64,000 nucleotides of DNA from JBOEGW01 sp050633625 (lineage in GTDB: Bacteria; Pseudomonadota; Alphaproteobacteria; Rhodobacterales; Rhodobacteraceae): NCBI GenBank assembly GCA_050633625.1, contig JBOEGW010000001.1, positions 310,001 through 374,000 on the forward strand, written 5' to 3'. The stretch's first letter is position 1. Each line of letters begins with the position of its first letter. Below are positions 50,850-60,468 of the stretch, piece after piece. Below the pieces are notes generated by a model. That model was not told the DNA's origin, did not search any database, and saw only the letters and a program-made list of their open reading frames with translations. A program made the position numbers and the translations under genes.

Positions 50850-51197
50850 GCTCACTCCAGTTCTGGTTTTACAGCGCGCTTCAAAGGATGGGGCTTACCT
50901 TCCGCTCCCCATCCACGAGAGGCCACGCGGGATCAATTCACACGAAAGGAAGCGGCCTTATACAAGGGCTGCGTCAAACTGCAAGCCCTTTGGCGGCGCA
51001 AACCCGGCTTTTGCCCCTTTTTTATATGTGCCAATGCTCAGTGCACATGGTTGGCCCATGGTGGACTCATGGTGGCTTGACAGCTGTTGCCGCAAAAACT
51101 CCGGTCTCGTGCCGCATTCTCGTCAAACTCATTAGCGAATATTAACCTATCCCATGGGATGGGATTGGGAAAAGGGAATGGAAAGAGGGACCGTGTT
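50850..51197. other. 348-base gene-free stretch between rpsF and the next plus-strand gene
   Basis: It holds the divergent promoters and the rpsF leader hairpin. I see no other gene or conserved element in it. Confidence 0.6.
50886..50914 (-). promoter_or_regulatory. Hairpin in the rpsF mRNA leader
   Basis: On the minus strand GGATGGGG pairs perfectly with CCCCATCC over a 13-base purine-rich loop (AGCGGAAGGTAAG), 37 bases upstream of the start. S6:S18 leader RNAs that autoregulate this operon are known in many bacteria; whether this is one is inferred. Confidence 0.45.
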
Positions 51198-51806
51198 ATG
51201 AATGCCTATGTTGGGGAAATTGCCACCACTTTTGATGAGCCAGCGTTGGTTCAAGCCGGATCACCACGCTCTGGGCCGGTCATTTTGGCAGAGCCTTGGG
51301 GCTATACGGTGCGCAACATGACCTTGGACAGCCCAACTCAAATTGTCACATTGGCAGCGGCGCGGTTTTTTGGTGTGATCTTGATGATCGCCTCTGTGGG
51401 GCTTTGGGTTGCACCGGGCGTGGCCACGGGGCTTGAATTTGCGGCGATGAAGCTTGGAGCCTCCGTGGCCTTTGTTTTGCTGGGCGGCGCGCTGTTTTGG
51501 CGCGGGCGCGATGAGGGCGGGCTTGATGTGCAAGTCGACACCTCACGCGGCGAGTTTCGCCTTGGAACACGCAATGCCAAAGGTCAGTTTGTGAGCCGGG
51601 GCATGATCCCGTTTGGTGAGGTCTCCTCGCTCTATCTCGCACCCGAAACCGATGAAAACGCTGCCGGATTGTACCTGCGTATGCGCGAAGGAAAGCGCGG
51701 CGTAGAGATCGCGCAGGGCGGCGAGCCAGCCTTGAGCGTGTTGGAAAAGCGGATCGAAATGGATCTGGCGCAAAGCCAAAACGAAATGGCGCCTTTCGCG
51801 CTGTAA
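51198..51806 (+). CDS. Conserved membrane protein of unknown function
   Basis: A 202-residue protein. After ~45 soluble residues come two hydrophobic spans (FFGVILMIASVGLWVAPG and GASVAFVLLGGALFW), then a cytosolic domain (GLDVQVDTSRGEFRLGTRN, FGEVSSLYLAPE) that looks beta-rich. No catalytic motif is visible. ATG 51198 has AGAGG about 9 bases upstream. Family not named. It is upstream of fabD but separated by two hairpins, so not clearly in that operon. Confidence 0.72.
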   Translation: MNAYVGEIATTFDEPALVQAGSPRSGPVILAEPWGYTVRNMTLDSPTQIVTLAAARFFGVILMIASVGLWVAPGVATGLEFAAMKLGASVAFVLLGGALFWRGRDEGGLDVQVDTSRGEFRLGTRNAKGQFVSRGMIPFGEVSSLYLAPETDENAAGLYLRMREGKRGVEIAQGGEPALSVLEKRIEMDLAQSQNEMAPFAL

Positions 51807-51871
51807 CGCGGCGAGGGGCTGGCGCAGTCACCAGCCACGATACCCCCTGTGACCCTCAACAGGCCGAGCAC

Positions 51872-51895
51872 CACCGCGCAGATTTTTGCGCGGTG
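51872..51895 (+). terminator. Hairpin after the membrane protein gene
   Basis: CACCGCGCA pairs with TGCGCGGTG over a 6-base loop, with a smaller stem GGCTGG/CCAGCC at 51817-51836 before it. No T-run follows the 9-bp stem. Confidence 0.5.
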
Positions 51896-51990
51896 ATTTG
51901 GCGGCGATACCCCCGGCGCGCCCGCCCCAAAGATTGCAAGCGCCCGCAACTGTGTTTATTGCTTCCTCAAAACGATGAGGAGGGCAGGCG

Positions 51991-52929
51991 ATGAGCCGTG
52001 CATTTGTATTTCCGGGCCAAGGGGCGCAAACAATCGGTATGGGCCAAGCGCTCGCGGCCGCATATCCGGCGGCGAAAGCCGTGTTTGACGAGGTGGATGA
52101 GGCGCTTGGCGAAAAGCTTTCCACACTGATTTGGGAGGGCGAGCAAGACGCGCTTACTCTGACCCAAAACGCCCAGCCAGCGCTTATGGCGACGTCGCTT
52201 GCCGCGATGCGCGCGCTTGAGGCGGAAGGCGTGACGCTTGAGGCGGCGGCCTTTGTGGCGGGGCATTCTTTGGGAGAATACTCAGCGCTTGCAGCGTCTG
52301 GCGCGATTTCGATTTCCGATACGGCGCGCTTGTTGCGCACGCGCGGCGAAGCAATGCAGGCGGCGGTGCCTGTGGGCGTTGGCGCGATGGCGGCCCTTTT
52401 GGGTTTGGATTTTGAGACAGCACAGGCGGTGGCGCAGGAGGCAGCGCAAGGCGAGGTTTGCCAAGCGGCAAATGACAATGATCCCGGTCAGGTCGTGGTG
52501 TCGGGTCACAAAGCGGCGGTGGAGCGCGCGCTGGACATTGCCAAGGGAAAAGGCGCGAAACGCGCGGTTTTGTTGCCTGTGTCCGCCCCGTTTCATTGTG
52601 CGTTGATGCAGCCCGCTGCCGATGTGATGGCGCAAGCGCTGGCGGAGGTGACGATCCATGCGCCTGCTGTGCCGCTTGTGGCGAATGTCCGCGCCGAAGC
52701 TGTGAGCGATGCGGATACAATTCGCGGGCTTTTGGTGGAGCAAGTCACAGGGTCCGTGCGTTGGCGCGAGAGCGTTGCCTATATGGGCGCGCAAGGGGTT
52801 GATGAAATCTGGGAAATCGGCGCTGGCAAGGCGCTGATTGGCATGGTGCGCCGCATTGACCGCGCGATCACAACCCGCAACATCGGCACCCCTGACGACG
52901 TAAAAGCCGCTGCACAAACGCTGGCATAA
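51991..52929 (+). CDS. fabD: Malonyl-CoA:ACP transacylase
   Basis: Loads malonyl groups onto ACP for fatty acid synthesis. The 312-residue protein has the oxyanion loop FPGQGAQTIGMG at the N-terminus and active-site Ser in GHSLGEYSALA, with basic Arg at TRGEAM downstream. It is first in fabD-fabG-acpP-fabF-mltG, in the usual order. Confidence 0.96.
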   Translation: MSRAFVFPGQGAQTIGMGQALAAAYPAAKAVFDEVDEALGEKLSTLIWEGEQDALTLTQNAQPALMATSLAAMRALEAEGVTLEAAAFVAGHSLGEYSALAASGAISISDTARLLRTRGEAMQAAVPVGVGAMAALLGLDFETAQAVAQEAAQGEVCQAANDNDPGQVVVSGHKAAVERALDIAKGKGAKRAVLLPVSAPFHCALMQPAADVMAQALAEVTIHAPAVPLVANVRAEAVSDADTIRGLLVEQVTGSVRWRESVAYMGAQGVDEIWEIGAGKALIGMVRRIDRAITTRNIGTPDDVKAAAQTLA

Positions 52930-52974
52930 TCTCGCCCGACGCGGCGGAGCAGGCAACAGATAAAGGAACGACAT

Positions 52975-53712
52975 ATGTTTGATCTGACTGGAAAATTCGC
53001 GCTTATCACCGGCGCATCCGGGGGTATCGGCGGCGCGATTGCCACAGCTTTGCACGGGGCGGGGGCCACTGTGGGCCTGTCTGGCACCCGCGAAGACCCC
53101 CTCAAAGCACTCGCGCAAACACTAGGCGAGCGCGCGCATGTTTTGCCGTGTAACCTGTCGGACGGGGAGGCCGTGGACGCTTTGCCTAAAGCCGCGATTG
53201 CGGCCATGGGCGGCCTGGACATTCTCGTGAACAACGCCGGGATCACCCGCGATCAGATTTTCATGCGCATGTCGGATGAGGATTGGCAATCGGTGATCGA
53301 CGTGAACCTGACCTCAACAATGCGCCTGTGTCGCGGGGTGATGCGCCCCATGATGAAGGCGCGCTGGGGCCGGATCATCAACATCTCCAGCATCGTCGGC
53401 GCAACAGGCAACCCCGGTCAAGTGAACTACGCAGCGTCCAAAGCGGGGATGGTCGGCATGACAAAATCCATGGCCTATGAGGTCGCAAGCCGTGGCATCA
53501 CCGCCAATTGCGTCGCGCCTGGGTTCATCGCCACCCCAATGACCGACAAGCTGACGGACGACCAAAAAGACGCCATCAACAAACAAATCCCGGCCGCGCG
53601 CATGGGCACGCCGGAAGAAATCGCCGCCGCTGTGCTCTATTTGGCAGCGCCAGAGGCGGGCTATGTGACGGGTGCAACGCTGCACGTAAACGGCGGCATG
53701 GCGATGCTTTAA
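52975..53712 (+). CDS. fabG: 3-oxoacyl-ACP reductase
   Basis: NADPH-dependent reduction of 3-ketoacyl-ACP. The 245-residue SDR has TGASGGIGGAI, NNAGITRDQIFMRM, the catalytic Tyr in YAASKAGMVGMTKS, and the C-terminal PEEIAAAVLYLA. AAAGGAACG precedes the ATG. It lies in the fab cluster directly after fabD. Confidence 0.97.
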   Translation: MFDLTGKFALITGASGGIGGAIATALHGAGATVGLSGTREDPLKALAQTLGERAHVLPCNLSDGEAVDALPKAAIAAMGGLDILVNNAGITRDQIFMRMSDEDWQSVIDVNLTSTMRLCRGVMRPMMKARWGRIINISSIVGATGNPGQVNYAASKAGMVGMTKSMAYEVASRGITANCVAPGFIATPMTDKLTDDQKDAINKQIPAARMGTPEEIAAAVLYLAAPEAGYVTGATLHVNGGMAML

Positions 53713-53900
53713 TGCGGTTTGCCGGGCAGCGCGCCTGACAAAGCGTTTGCCCCCGTGGCGCTTTATGCTAAACGGGGGCCTGAATTTGTCGTCAAACTTG
53801 AGTGTTTGGCGGCGGTACGGTTCCCGGTTGGGGAGCTTAAGGCGGCCCGTTAGGGTCATAATGACAAAGGCCAAGAGCCTGAAAACTGTGAGGATTTATC

Positions 53901-54134
53901 ATGAGCGACATCGCAGATCGCGTTAAGAAAATCGTTGTCGAGCATCTCGAAGTTGAAGAAGACAAAGTGTCGGATTCGGCCTCGTTCATCGACGACCTCG
54001 GCGCAGACAGCCTCGACATTGTTGAGCTTGTTATGGCCTTTGAAGAAGAATTTGGCGTTGAAATTCCAGACGATGCAGCCGAGGGCATTCAGACCTTTGG
54101 CGACGCTGTGAAATTCATCTCCGACGTGGTCTAA
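53901..54134 (+). CDS. acpP: Acyl carrier protein
   Basis: A 77-residue acidic four-helix carrier. The phosphopantetheine serine is in DDLGADSLDIVEL, followed by MAFEEEFGVEIPDDAAE. It shuttles growing acyl chains. There is a 188-base gap after fabG, so it probably has its own promoter, as in many bacteria. A terminator follows. Confidence 0.98.
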   Translation: MSDIADRVKKIVVEHLEVEEDKVSDSASFIDDLGADSLDIVELVMAFEEEFGVEIPDDAAEGIQTFGDAVKFISDVV

Positions 54135-54158
54135 GACGGCTCTTTAAAACACTCCAAT

Positions 54159-54186
54159 GCGGCGTCCCTTTCGGGGCGCCGCTTTG
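54159..54186 (+). terminator. Terminator of acpP
   Basis: GCGGCGTCCC pairs with GGGGCGCCGC (one mismatch) over TTTC, then TTTG; 25 bases after the acpP stop. It separates the abundant acpP message from fabF. Confidence 0.8.
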
Positions 54187-54367
54187 CGTTAAGCGGCTCA
54201 TATTGAACGAGATTATGGCGATCTTCGCGGACGCGAGACCGCCAGCAACTTCTTGCCAAAGCCGCTCATTTGGCCGTGTATTTGCGGCGCGCAGGGTGGT
54301 TTCTGACTTGCCCCGATGGGGCTGCACAGGTTAATTAGCGCAAACGAAAACAAAACAGGGGTGGCCC

Positions 54368-55633
54368 ATGAAACGTCGGGTTGTAGTCACAGGATTGGGC
54401 GCAGTCACGCCGCTGGCTTGCGGTGTCGAAGAAAGCTGGAAACGCATTCTGGATGGGAAATCCGGTGCCGGTCCGATCACCCGTTTTGACGCTTCGCGCG
54501 TGACCACAACCTACGCCTGCGAAGTGCCGCGTGGCGATGGAACAGACGGCACATTCAACGCTGATGACTGGATGGAAAAGCGCGAACAACGCCGGGTCGA
54601 CGATTTCATCCTGTATGGGGTCGCCGCCGCGCAACAGGCGGTTGAGGATTCAGGCTGGATGCCGGAAGACGAAGAAAGCCGAGAACGCACAGGTGTGATG
54701 ATCGGATCGGGGATTGGCGGACTGAACTCCATAGCGGACACAGCGCTTTTGATCGCTGACAAAGGCCCGCGCCGGGTCTCTCCCTTCTTCATTCCGGGCG
54801 CCTTGATCAACCTGATTTCTGGCCAAGTTTCAATCCGTTACGGCTTTAAGGGGCCGAACCACGCTGTTGTGACGGCCTGCTCAACGGGGGCGCACGCCAT
54901 TGGCGATGCCTCGCGGATTATCCAATACGGCGATGCGGATGTGATGATCGCGGGGGGCGCGGAAGCCGCGATTTCCGAGATTGGGATTGCCGGGTTCAAC
55001 GCGTGCAAAGCGCTGTCAACCAAACGCGCGGATGATCCGCAAACCGCCTCGCGCCCCTATGATGAGGACCGTGACGGGTTTGTGATGGGCGAGGGGGCTG
55101 GCGTTGTCGTGCTTGAGGAATACGAGCACGCGAAAGCGCGTGGCGCGAAGATTTACGCCGAGGTTTTGGGCTATGGGATGTCGGGCGATGCCTATCACAT
55201 CACGGCGCCTTCCGAGGACGGTGACGGCGGGTTTCGGGCGATGAAAGCCGCGCTCAACAACGCTGGTAAATCACCTTCCGAAGTGGATTACATCAACGCC
55301 CATGGCACCTCGACAATGGCCGATACAATCGAGCTTGGCGCTGTGGAGCGGCTGCTGGGCGATCAAGCCGAAAACGCCACAATGTCCTCGACAAAATCCT
55401 CGATCGGGCACCTTTTGGGCGCGGCCGGTGCAGTGGAGGCGATTTTTTCCATTCTGGCGCTGCGCGACCAAATCGCCCCGCCCACAATCAACCTTGAAAA
55501 CCCGGCGATCAGCCCAAAATTGTCGCTCGCGGCCAATAAAGCTGAACCACGCAAGATTGATGTCGTGATGTCAAATTCCTTCGGGTTTGGTGGCACGAAC
55601 GCCAGCCTGATCATGGGGAAGGTTGAGGGCTGA
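54368..55633 (+). CDS. fabF: 3-oxoacyl-ACP synthase II
   Basis: Condenses malonyl-ACP with acyl-ACP. The 421-residue protein has the catalytic Cys in VTACSTGAHAIGDA and histidines in NAHGTSTMAD and SIGHLLGAAGAVEA. Its TGA overlaps the mltG ATG (TGATG), so translation is coupled. Confidence 0.97.
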   Translation: MKRRVVVTGLGAVTPLACGVEESWKRILDGKSGAGPITRFDASRVTTTYACEVPRGDGTDGTFNADDWMEKREQRRVDDFILYGVAAAQQAVEDSGWMPEDEESRERTGVMIGSGIGGLNSIADTALLIADKGPRRVSPFFIPGALINLISGQVSIRYGFKGPNHAVVTACSTGAHAIGDASRIIQYGDADVMIAGGAEAAISEIGIAGFNACKALSTKRADDPQTASRPYDEDRDGFVMGEGAGVVVLEEYEHAKARGAKIYAEVLGYGMSGDAYHITAPSEDGDGGFRAMKAALNNAGKSPSEVDYINAHGTSTMADTIELGAVERLLGDQAENATMSSTKSSIGHLLGAAGAVEAIFSILALRDQIAPPTINLENPAISPKLSLAANKAEPRKIDVVMSNSFGFGGTNASLIMGKVEG

Positions 55634-56787
55634 TGGGGCGTCACATTGCCTCTAACGCATTGACAATGCTCATCCTTGGGCTTTTGGCGCTTGGCGGATT
55701 GATCGGCTGGGGCAAGGCCCAATACTCAGCCCAAGGCCCGCTCGAAACTGCGATTTGTTTGCGCGTCAAAAGCGGCTCAACAATGAACGGCGTGTCGGGG
55801 CTTTTGAGTGATCAGGGCGCGATTTCCTCGCCACAAATTTTCCGGATTGCCGCTGATTATTCGGGCAAATCAACGGCGCTCAAAGCCGGGTCTTTCTTGG
55901 TGCCTGAAGGGGCTTCCATGGAGGAGATCGTCGATATTGTGACCCGTGGCGGTGCGTCGAGCTGTGGCACGGAAATCGTGTATCGGATTGGCGTTTTGTC
56001 CGCCGAATACCAAGTCCGCGAACTTGATCCGGCGACACAGTCCTTTGTCACCCGCGCCGAATTCGCCCCGGACATTGAGAGTTTCCCGGAGGATTACACC
56101 CGCTTACGCGACCAAGGCGACACGCGCTATCGCATAGCAATTGCCGAAGGCGCGACCTCTTGGCAGATCGTCACGGCGCTGCGCGAAGCCGAATTCTTGA
56201 CCGGAGAGATTGCCGAAATTCCCGCCGAAGGATCGCTCGCACCTGATAGCTATGAGGTGCGCGCGCAGGCGTCGCGTGCGGATTTGATCGCCGCTATGGC
56301 GGATGCGCAATCGCTGCGCCTATCGCGGGCGTGGGATACGAAGGCAGAGGGGCTGCCCTATGCGAATATGGAGGAAGCCTTGATTATGGCCTCCATCGTT
56401 GAAAAGGAAACCGGGATCGCGGCAGAGCGCCCAGAGGTGGCGAGTGTCTTTGTGAACCGGCTTGAGCGCGGCATGAAGTTGCAAACGGATCCGACTGTGA
56501 TTTATGGGGTGACAAACGGGCAGAGCGCGCTGGGGCGTGGCTTGCGCCAGTCCGAGCTTCGTGCGCCAACCCCTTATAATACCTATGTGATTTCAGGGTT
56601 GCCACCAACCCCCATTGCCAACCCGGGGATGGCAGCGATTGAAGCCGCATTGAACCCGGCGAGCACGGATTACATTTTCTTTGTGGCGGATGGCACCGGC
56701 GGGCACGCTTTTTCGAAGACGCTGGAAGAGCACAACGCCAATGTCGTGAAATGGCGCCAGATCGAGGCCGAGCGGGCGAACCAATAG
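55633..56787 (+). CDS. mltG: Endolytic murein transglycosylase MltG
   Basis: Inner-membrane enzyme that cuts nascent glycan strands and ends their polymerisation. The 384-residue protein has one membrane span (ALTMLILGLLALGGLIGW), a LysM-like region, and the YceG catalytic domain with Glu in ASIVEKETGIAAERPEV and LQTDPTVIYGV. The C-terminal PTPIANPGMAAIEAALNP is typical. Coupling to fabF is common in alphaproteobacteria and links lipid and wall synthesis. Confidence 0.94.
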   Translation: MGRHIASNALTMLILGLLALGGLIGWGKAQYSAQGPLETAICLRVKSGSTMNGVSGLLSDQGAISSPQIFRIAADYSGKSTALKAGSFLVPEGASMEEIVDIVTRGGASSCGTEIVYRIGVLSAEYQVRELDPATQSFVTRAEFAPDIESFPEDYTRLRDQGDTRYRIAIAEGATSWQIVTALREAEFLTGEIAEIPAEGSLAPDSYEVRAQASRADLIAAMADAQSLRLSRAWDTKAEGLPYANMEEALIMASIVEKETGIAAERPEVASVFVNRLERGMKLQTDPTVIYGVTNGQSALGRGLRQSELRAPTPYNTYVISGLPPTPIANPGMAAIEAALNPASTDYIFFVADGTGGHAFSKTLEEHNANVVKWRQIEAERANQ

Positions 56788-56815
56788 GGGCTGTGCTACC
56801 AAACCGCATATTTGT

Positions 56816-56926
56816 TGGGGGCGCTGCCCCCAAACCGCATTTCCGCTGGGGGCTCTGCCCCCAAACCCCCATATTTGTTGGGGGCGCTGCCCCCAAACCC
56901 CCGAGGTATTTCAAAACCAAAGAAGG
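56816..56926 (+). repeat. Dispersed palindromic element, copy 5, with three G5/C5 hairpins
   Basis: GGGGGCGCTGCCCCC occurs at 56817 and 56880, and GGGGGCTCTGCCCCC at 56848; each is followed by AAAC. The last one continues CCCCCGAGGTATTTC and AAAACCAAAGAAGG. This is the largest copy. It lies between the converging mltG and trpE genes and could stop transcription from both sides. Confidence 0.8.
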
Positions 56927-56992
56927 TGAAGATGCTTCGCCTCTGACAGAGGTGATTTGAGGGGGGACCGGGGCGAGGGCGCGTTGGTTTGG

Positions 56993-58501
56993 TTAGGAAT
57001 TGCCCCGTTTGGCGAACACGCCTGCTGTCTGTGCGGCAAAGCGGATGGCTTTGGATTTGTTCACTGTTTCCTCGAACTCCGCCTCCGGATCGCTGTCGTA
57101 GACGACACCACCACCAGCTTGCATATAGAGCTTTTCGTCTTTCACAACAGCCGTGCGCAGGGCGATGCAAATGTCCATGTCGCCTGCTGCCGAGAAGTAG
57201 CCAACACCGCCGCCATAGACGCCCCGCTTTTCGGGTTCCAGCTCGTCGATGATTTCCATGGCCCGCACCTTGGGCGCGCCAGACACGGTGCCTGCGGGCA
57301 GACCTGCGAGCAAGGCGGAGAGCGCATCCTCATCCTCAGACAGCTCGCCCACCACGTTGGACACGATATGCATCACATGGCTGTATCGCTCGATGATAAA
57401 CTCTGCCGTCGGGCGCACACTGCCAATTTTTGCGACCCGCCCAACGTCGTTGCGCCCAAGGTCCAGCAGCATCAGATGCTCCGCCAGCTCCTTTTGATCC
57501 GCCAGTAAATCGGCCTCAAGGGCGAGGTCTTGTTCCGGGGTTGCGCCACGCGGGCGCGTGCCGGCGATGGGGCGAATTGTGACTTGTTTTCCAGTGACTT
57601 GCACCAAAATTTCCGGGCTTGCCCCGATCACCTGATAGGGTCCGAAATCAAAATAGAACATGTAGGGGCTGGGATTTGTGCGTCTGAGTGAGCGATAGAG
57701 CGCAAACGGTGGCAGGGGGAAATCCTGCGTCCAGCGTTGTGACGGGACAACTTGGAAGATGTCGCCTGCCCGGATGTAGTCTTTGGCCTTTTCGATCGCC
57801 GCGCAATAGGCGTCTCGGGTGAAATTTGAGACAGGTTCGCCAAGGGGCAAAACCTCGCCAAGATCATGGCTTGTCGGGGCTTGGCGATCCAAATCGCGCA
57901 GCGCGTCTTGCACCCGTTCGGCCGCCTGCGCATAGGCGGCGCGTGCGGTTTGGCCGGTGTTTTGGAAGGCAGGGGACACCAAGATCACCTCGCCCTTGAC
58001 CCCATCAAGCACGGCAACCACAGAGGGGCGCAGCATGATCGCATCAGGCAGACCAAGCGGATCTGGGTTCACGTTTGGCAGATGTTCCACAAGGCGGATC
58101 ATGTCATAGCCAAGATAGCCAAACAGCCCAGCAGCGGAGGCTGGGAGGTCGTCAGGTAGATCAATCGCGCTTTCAGCAATCACCGCGCGCAATGAGGTGA
58201 GCGGGTCTTTGGTGTCTGGCTCATAGGCGGTGTCATCGAAACGGGCGTTGCGATTGATGCGCACGGATGTGCCGCGACATTCCCAGATCAAATCCGGCTT
58301 CATCCCAATGATCGAATAGCGGCCACGGGTTTCGCCGCCTGTGACGCTTTCGAGCATAAAGCTGTTCGTCTTTGCTTCGGCCAGCTTGAGCATCAAGGAC
58401 ACGGGCGTGTCCAAATCCGCCGCCAAACGGGTATAGACAACCTGGTTCTTGCCAGCGTTCCAACCTGCCTCAAAGGCTTCAAAAGAAGGGGTAAGCGCCA
58501 C
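56993..58501 (-). CDS. trpE: Anthranilate synthase component I
   Basis: Makes anthranilate from chorismate with ammonia supplied by TrpG. The 502-residue protein has LAEAKTNSFMLESVTGGE with the feedback-site LLES-like element, and the chorismate-binding core (FQVVPSQRW, PIAGTRPRG, LGRNDVGRVA, TVSGAPKVRAMEIIDELE, GGGVVYDSDPEAEFEE). It starts 12 bases after the SurA_N-type gene and shares its message. Confidence 0.96.
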   Translation of the reverse strand: MALTPSFEAFEAGWNAGKNQVVYTRLAADLDTPVSLMLKLAEAKTNSFMLESVTGGETRGRYSIIGMKPDLIWECRGTSVRINRNARFDDTAYEPDTKDPLTSLRAVIAESAIDLPDDLPASAAGLFGYLGYDMIRLVEHLPNVNPDPLGLPDAIMLRPSVVAVLDGVKGEVILVSPAFQNTGQTARAAYAQAAERVQDALRDLDRQAPTSHDLGEVLPLGEPVSNFTRDAYCAAIEKAKDYIRAGDIFQVVPSQRWTQDFPLPPFALYRSLRRTNPSPYMFYFDFGPYQVIGASPEILVQVTGKQVTIRPIAGTRPRGATPEQDLALEADLLADQKELAEHLMLLDLGRNDVGRVAKIGSVRPTAEFIIERYSHVMHIVSNVVGELSEDEDALSALLAGLPAGTVSGAPKVRAMEIIDELEPEKRGVYGGGVGYFSAAGDMDICIALRTAVVKDEKLYMQAGGGVVYDSDPEAEFEETVNKSKAIRFAAQTAGVFAKRGNS

Positions 58502-58513
58502 GATTTGGCTCCT

Positions 58514-60361
58514 TTAAGGGAAGTTCGTGTGAACGGCGTCGATCATCGGGCGATTTATGTCAATGCCCGCTTGATCCTCAATGGCTTTTGAGAAGGCGGC
58601 CAAGATATCCGCTCCGATGGCCTCGCCCATACGCGCTTCAAAGGTCGCTTTGATTTCGAGCGCTTCTGCACTTGTGGCATCTGGGGCGTTGATGGCATCG
58701 ACGCGCACCAGAACAGCCCCATCATCAGCGGGGATCACTGTCCATTCGTTTGCGTTGAGTGCGAAGACTGTCGCCACGAAATCAGACGGCGTTCCGGCGA
58801 TAAAGGCTTCGCGCGGCAGGTCGGTTTCGACGATCTCGGTGAGGCCAAGGCTGGCAGGGCTTTCGCCTTTGGAGAACTTCTCAATCATGGCATCGGCTTG
58901 CGCGTTCAAAAGGGCGTTGGTTTTGACCTCGGCCCATCCCGCGACCACCGCCTCGCGCACCTCATCGAGCGGTTGCAGGCGCGACGGGGTGATGCCGTTT
59001 ACCCGCAGTGCCAACAGGCTTTCGTCCTCCAGCACTTCGATTTCCGGGAAATCATCGGCGGTTGTTTCGCTCGCGCGGGTGCGAAATTCGTCATAGGCGG
59101 CGATGCCATCGCTCAAGCCAAAGAACCAGTCAATTTGCTCCAAGGTGACAGAGGGGAAGGTCTCTGCCACTTCTTCCAAAGTCGCGCCACCCGCCAACAT
59201 CTCATCAAGCTCAATCGCCAAATCCGCCACAAGACGGCGCGCTGCATCGGCCGCAAGCTCGTCGCGCAGATCCGCTTTCGCTTCTTCATAACTGGTTTGC
59301 GACGCATCAATCACTGCATTGACCCGCACCAACGCAGGGCCAAGCCCGGAGTCTACAGGGCCAACAACATTGCCCACCTGCGCCCCAAACATGGCCTCGC
59401 CCATAGCCGCCGCCACGTCCACTTGTGCCACCGGATCGCCCATATCGACATCCGCCAGCGTCAGGCCGCGTTCTGCCACCAATTCTTCAAAGCTCAACTC
59501 ATTTGCCGCAAGGCGCGCTGCTGCTGCCGCCGCGTCCTCGGTTGAGGGGAACACAAGCCGTTCTGCCATGCGCAATTCCGGGGTTTGAAATTCGTTGATC
59601 CGCGCATCATAGGCGGCGCGAATTGTTGCCTCCTCAAGCTCGATTGTTGGGACCATCGCTTCGGGGGAGAGCCAGACATAGGTGATGTCCTTGGTTTCTG
59701 GCGCCGTGAATTTGGTGGGGTTGGCCTCGTAGTATTGCGCCAATTCTTCGGGCGTTGGGGCTGGCAACTCCCCTTCAAGGTTCACCTCAGTGAGCGCGGC
59801 CCAGGTGAAGCTGCGCGCCTCACGCGCCCAGGTGTAGAGTTCATTCGTATAAATCGGCTGGATCGTCACCCCGGTGCTCACCGCTGTTTGCAGCACAGTG
59901 CGCGCCACCTCATCGCGCAGCCCTTCCTCAAATTCGGACGCGTTCAACCCGGATTGTTCCAAAATGAAATCATAGGTTTCGCGATCAAACGTGCCACTGG
60001 GGCCAGCAAAGCCGGGGATCTGGCGAATACGCTCGGTCAATTGAAGGTCGCCCACCGAAATGCCAAGGCGCGCCGTTTCATTTTCCATCGCCGCCGAGGA
60101 AATCACCTTGTTCAGCGCATTTTCCGTCAGCCCAATTTGCTGAGCTAGAGCGATTGTGACAGTCGCGCCGGTGGTGCTTTCGAAGGCCCGAATATCGGCG
60201 TTGAGCTCGCGGTAATAGGTGTCGGCGGAAATATCAGTGTCGCCCACGGAGCCGATTGAATTGCTCGTGCCGCCAAAGTTAAACGAGCCAAAGCCGATCA
60301 TGCCAATGAGCACCAGCCCCAGCAGAATCCAGACGAACCCTCGCGAGATTTTCGATGACAT
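58514..60361 (-). CDS. SurA_N/PpiD-like membrane-anchored chaperone isomerase
   Basis: A 615-residue protein. It has one N-terminal membrane span (FVWILLGLVLIGMIGFG), a SurA_N-type chaperone region (AENALNKVIS-like, seen as LTENALNKVISSAAMENE), and a parvulin-like domain (FEELVAERGLTLADVDMG). The rest is helical. It helps outer-membrane and periplasmic proteins to fold. I use ATG 60361, eight bases after AAGGAG; the GTG at 60370 overlaps that site. Location directly upstream of trpE is common in this group. Confidence 0.85.
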   Translation of the reverse strand: MSSKISRGFVWILLGLVLIGMIGFGSFNFGGTSNSIGSVGDTDISADTYYRELNADIRAFESTTGATVTIALAQQIGLTENALNKVISSAAMENETARLGISVGDLQLTERIRQIPGFAGPSGTFDRETYDFILEQSGLNASEFEEGLRDEVARTVLQTAVSTGVTIQPIYTNELYTWAREARSFTWAALTEVNLEGELPAPTPEELAQYYEANPTKFTAPETKDITYVWLSPEAMVPTIELEEATIRAAYDARINEFQTPELRMAERLVFPSTEDAAAAAARLAANELSFEELVAERGLTLADVDMGDPVAQVDVAAAMGEAMFGAQVGNVVGPVDSGLGPALVRVNAVIDASQTSYEEAKADLRDELAADAARRLVADLAIELDEMLAGGATLEEVAETFPSVTLEQIDWFFGLSDGIAAYDEFRTRASETTADDFPEIEVLEDESLLALRVNGITPSRLQPLDEVREAVVAGWAEVKTNALLNAQADAMIEKFSKGESPASLGLTEIVETDLPREAFIAGTPSDFVATVFALNANEWTVIPADDGAVLVRVDAINAPDATSAEALEIKATFEARMGEAIGADILAAFSKAIEDQAGIDINRPMIDAVHTNFP

Positions 60362-60468
60362 AGTGCTCACTCCTTATTGGTCTTGAGTTTTTACGGTGCG
60401 CCTGCGCAATTGCCAACCGCGAAAGGCGTTTGGGCCCGGATATTTAGGAGCAAATCCGCCTGTGAGAC

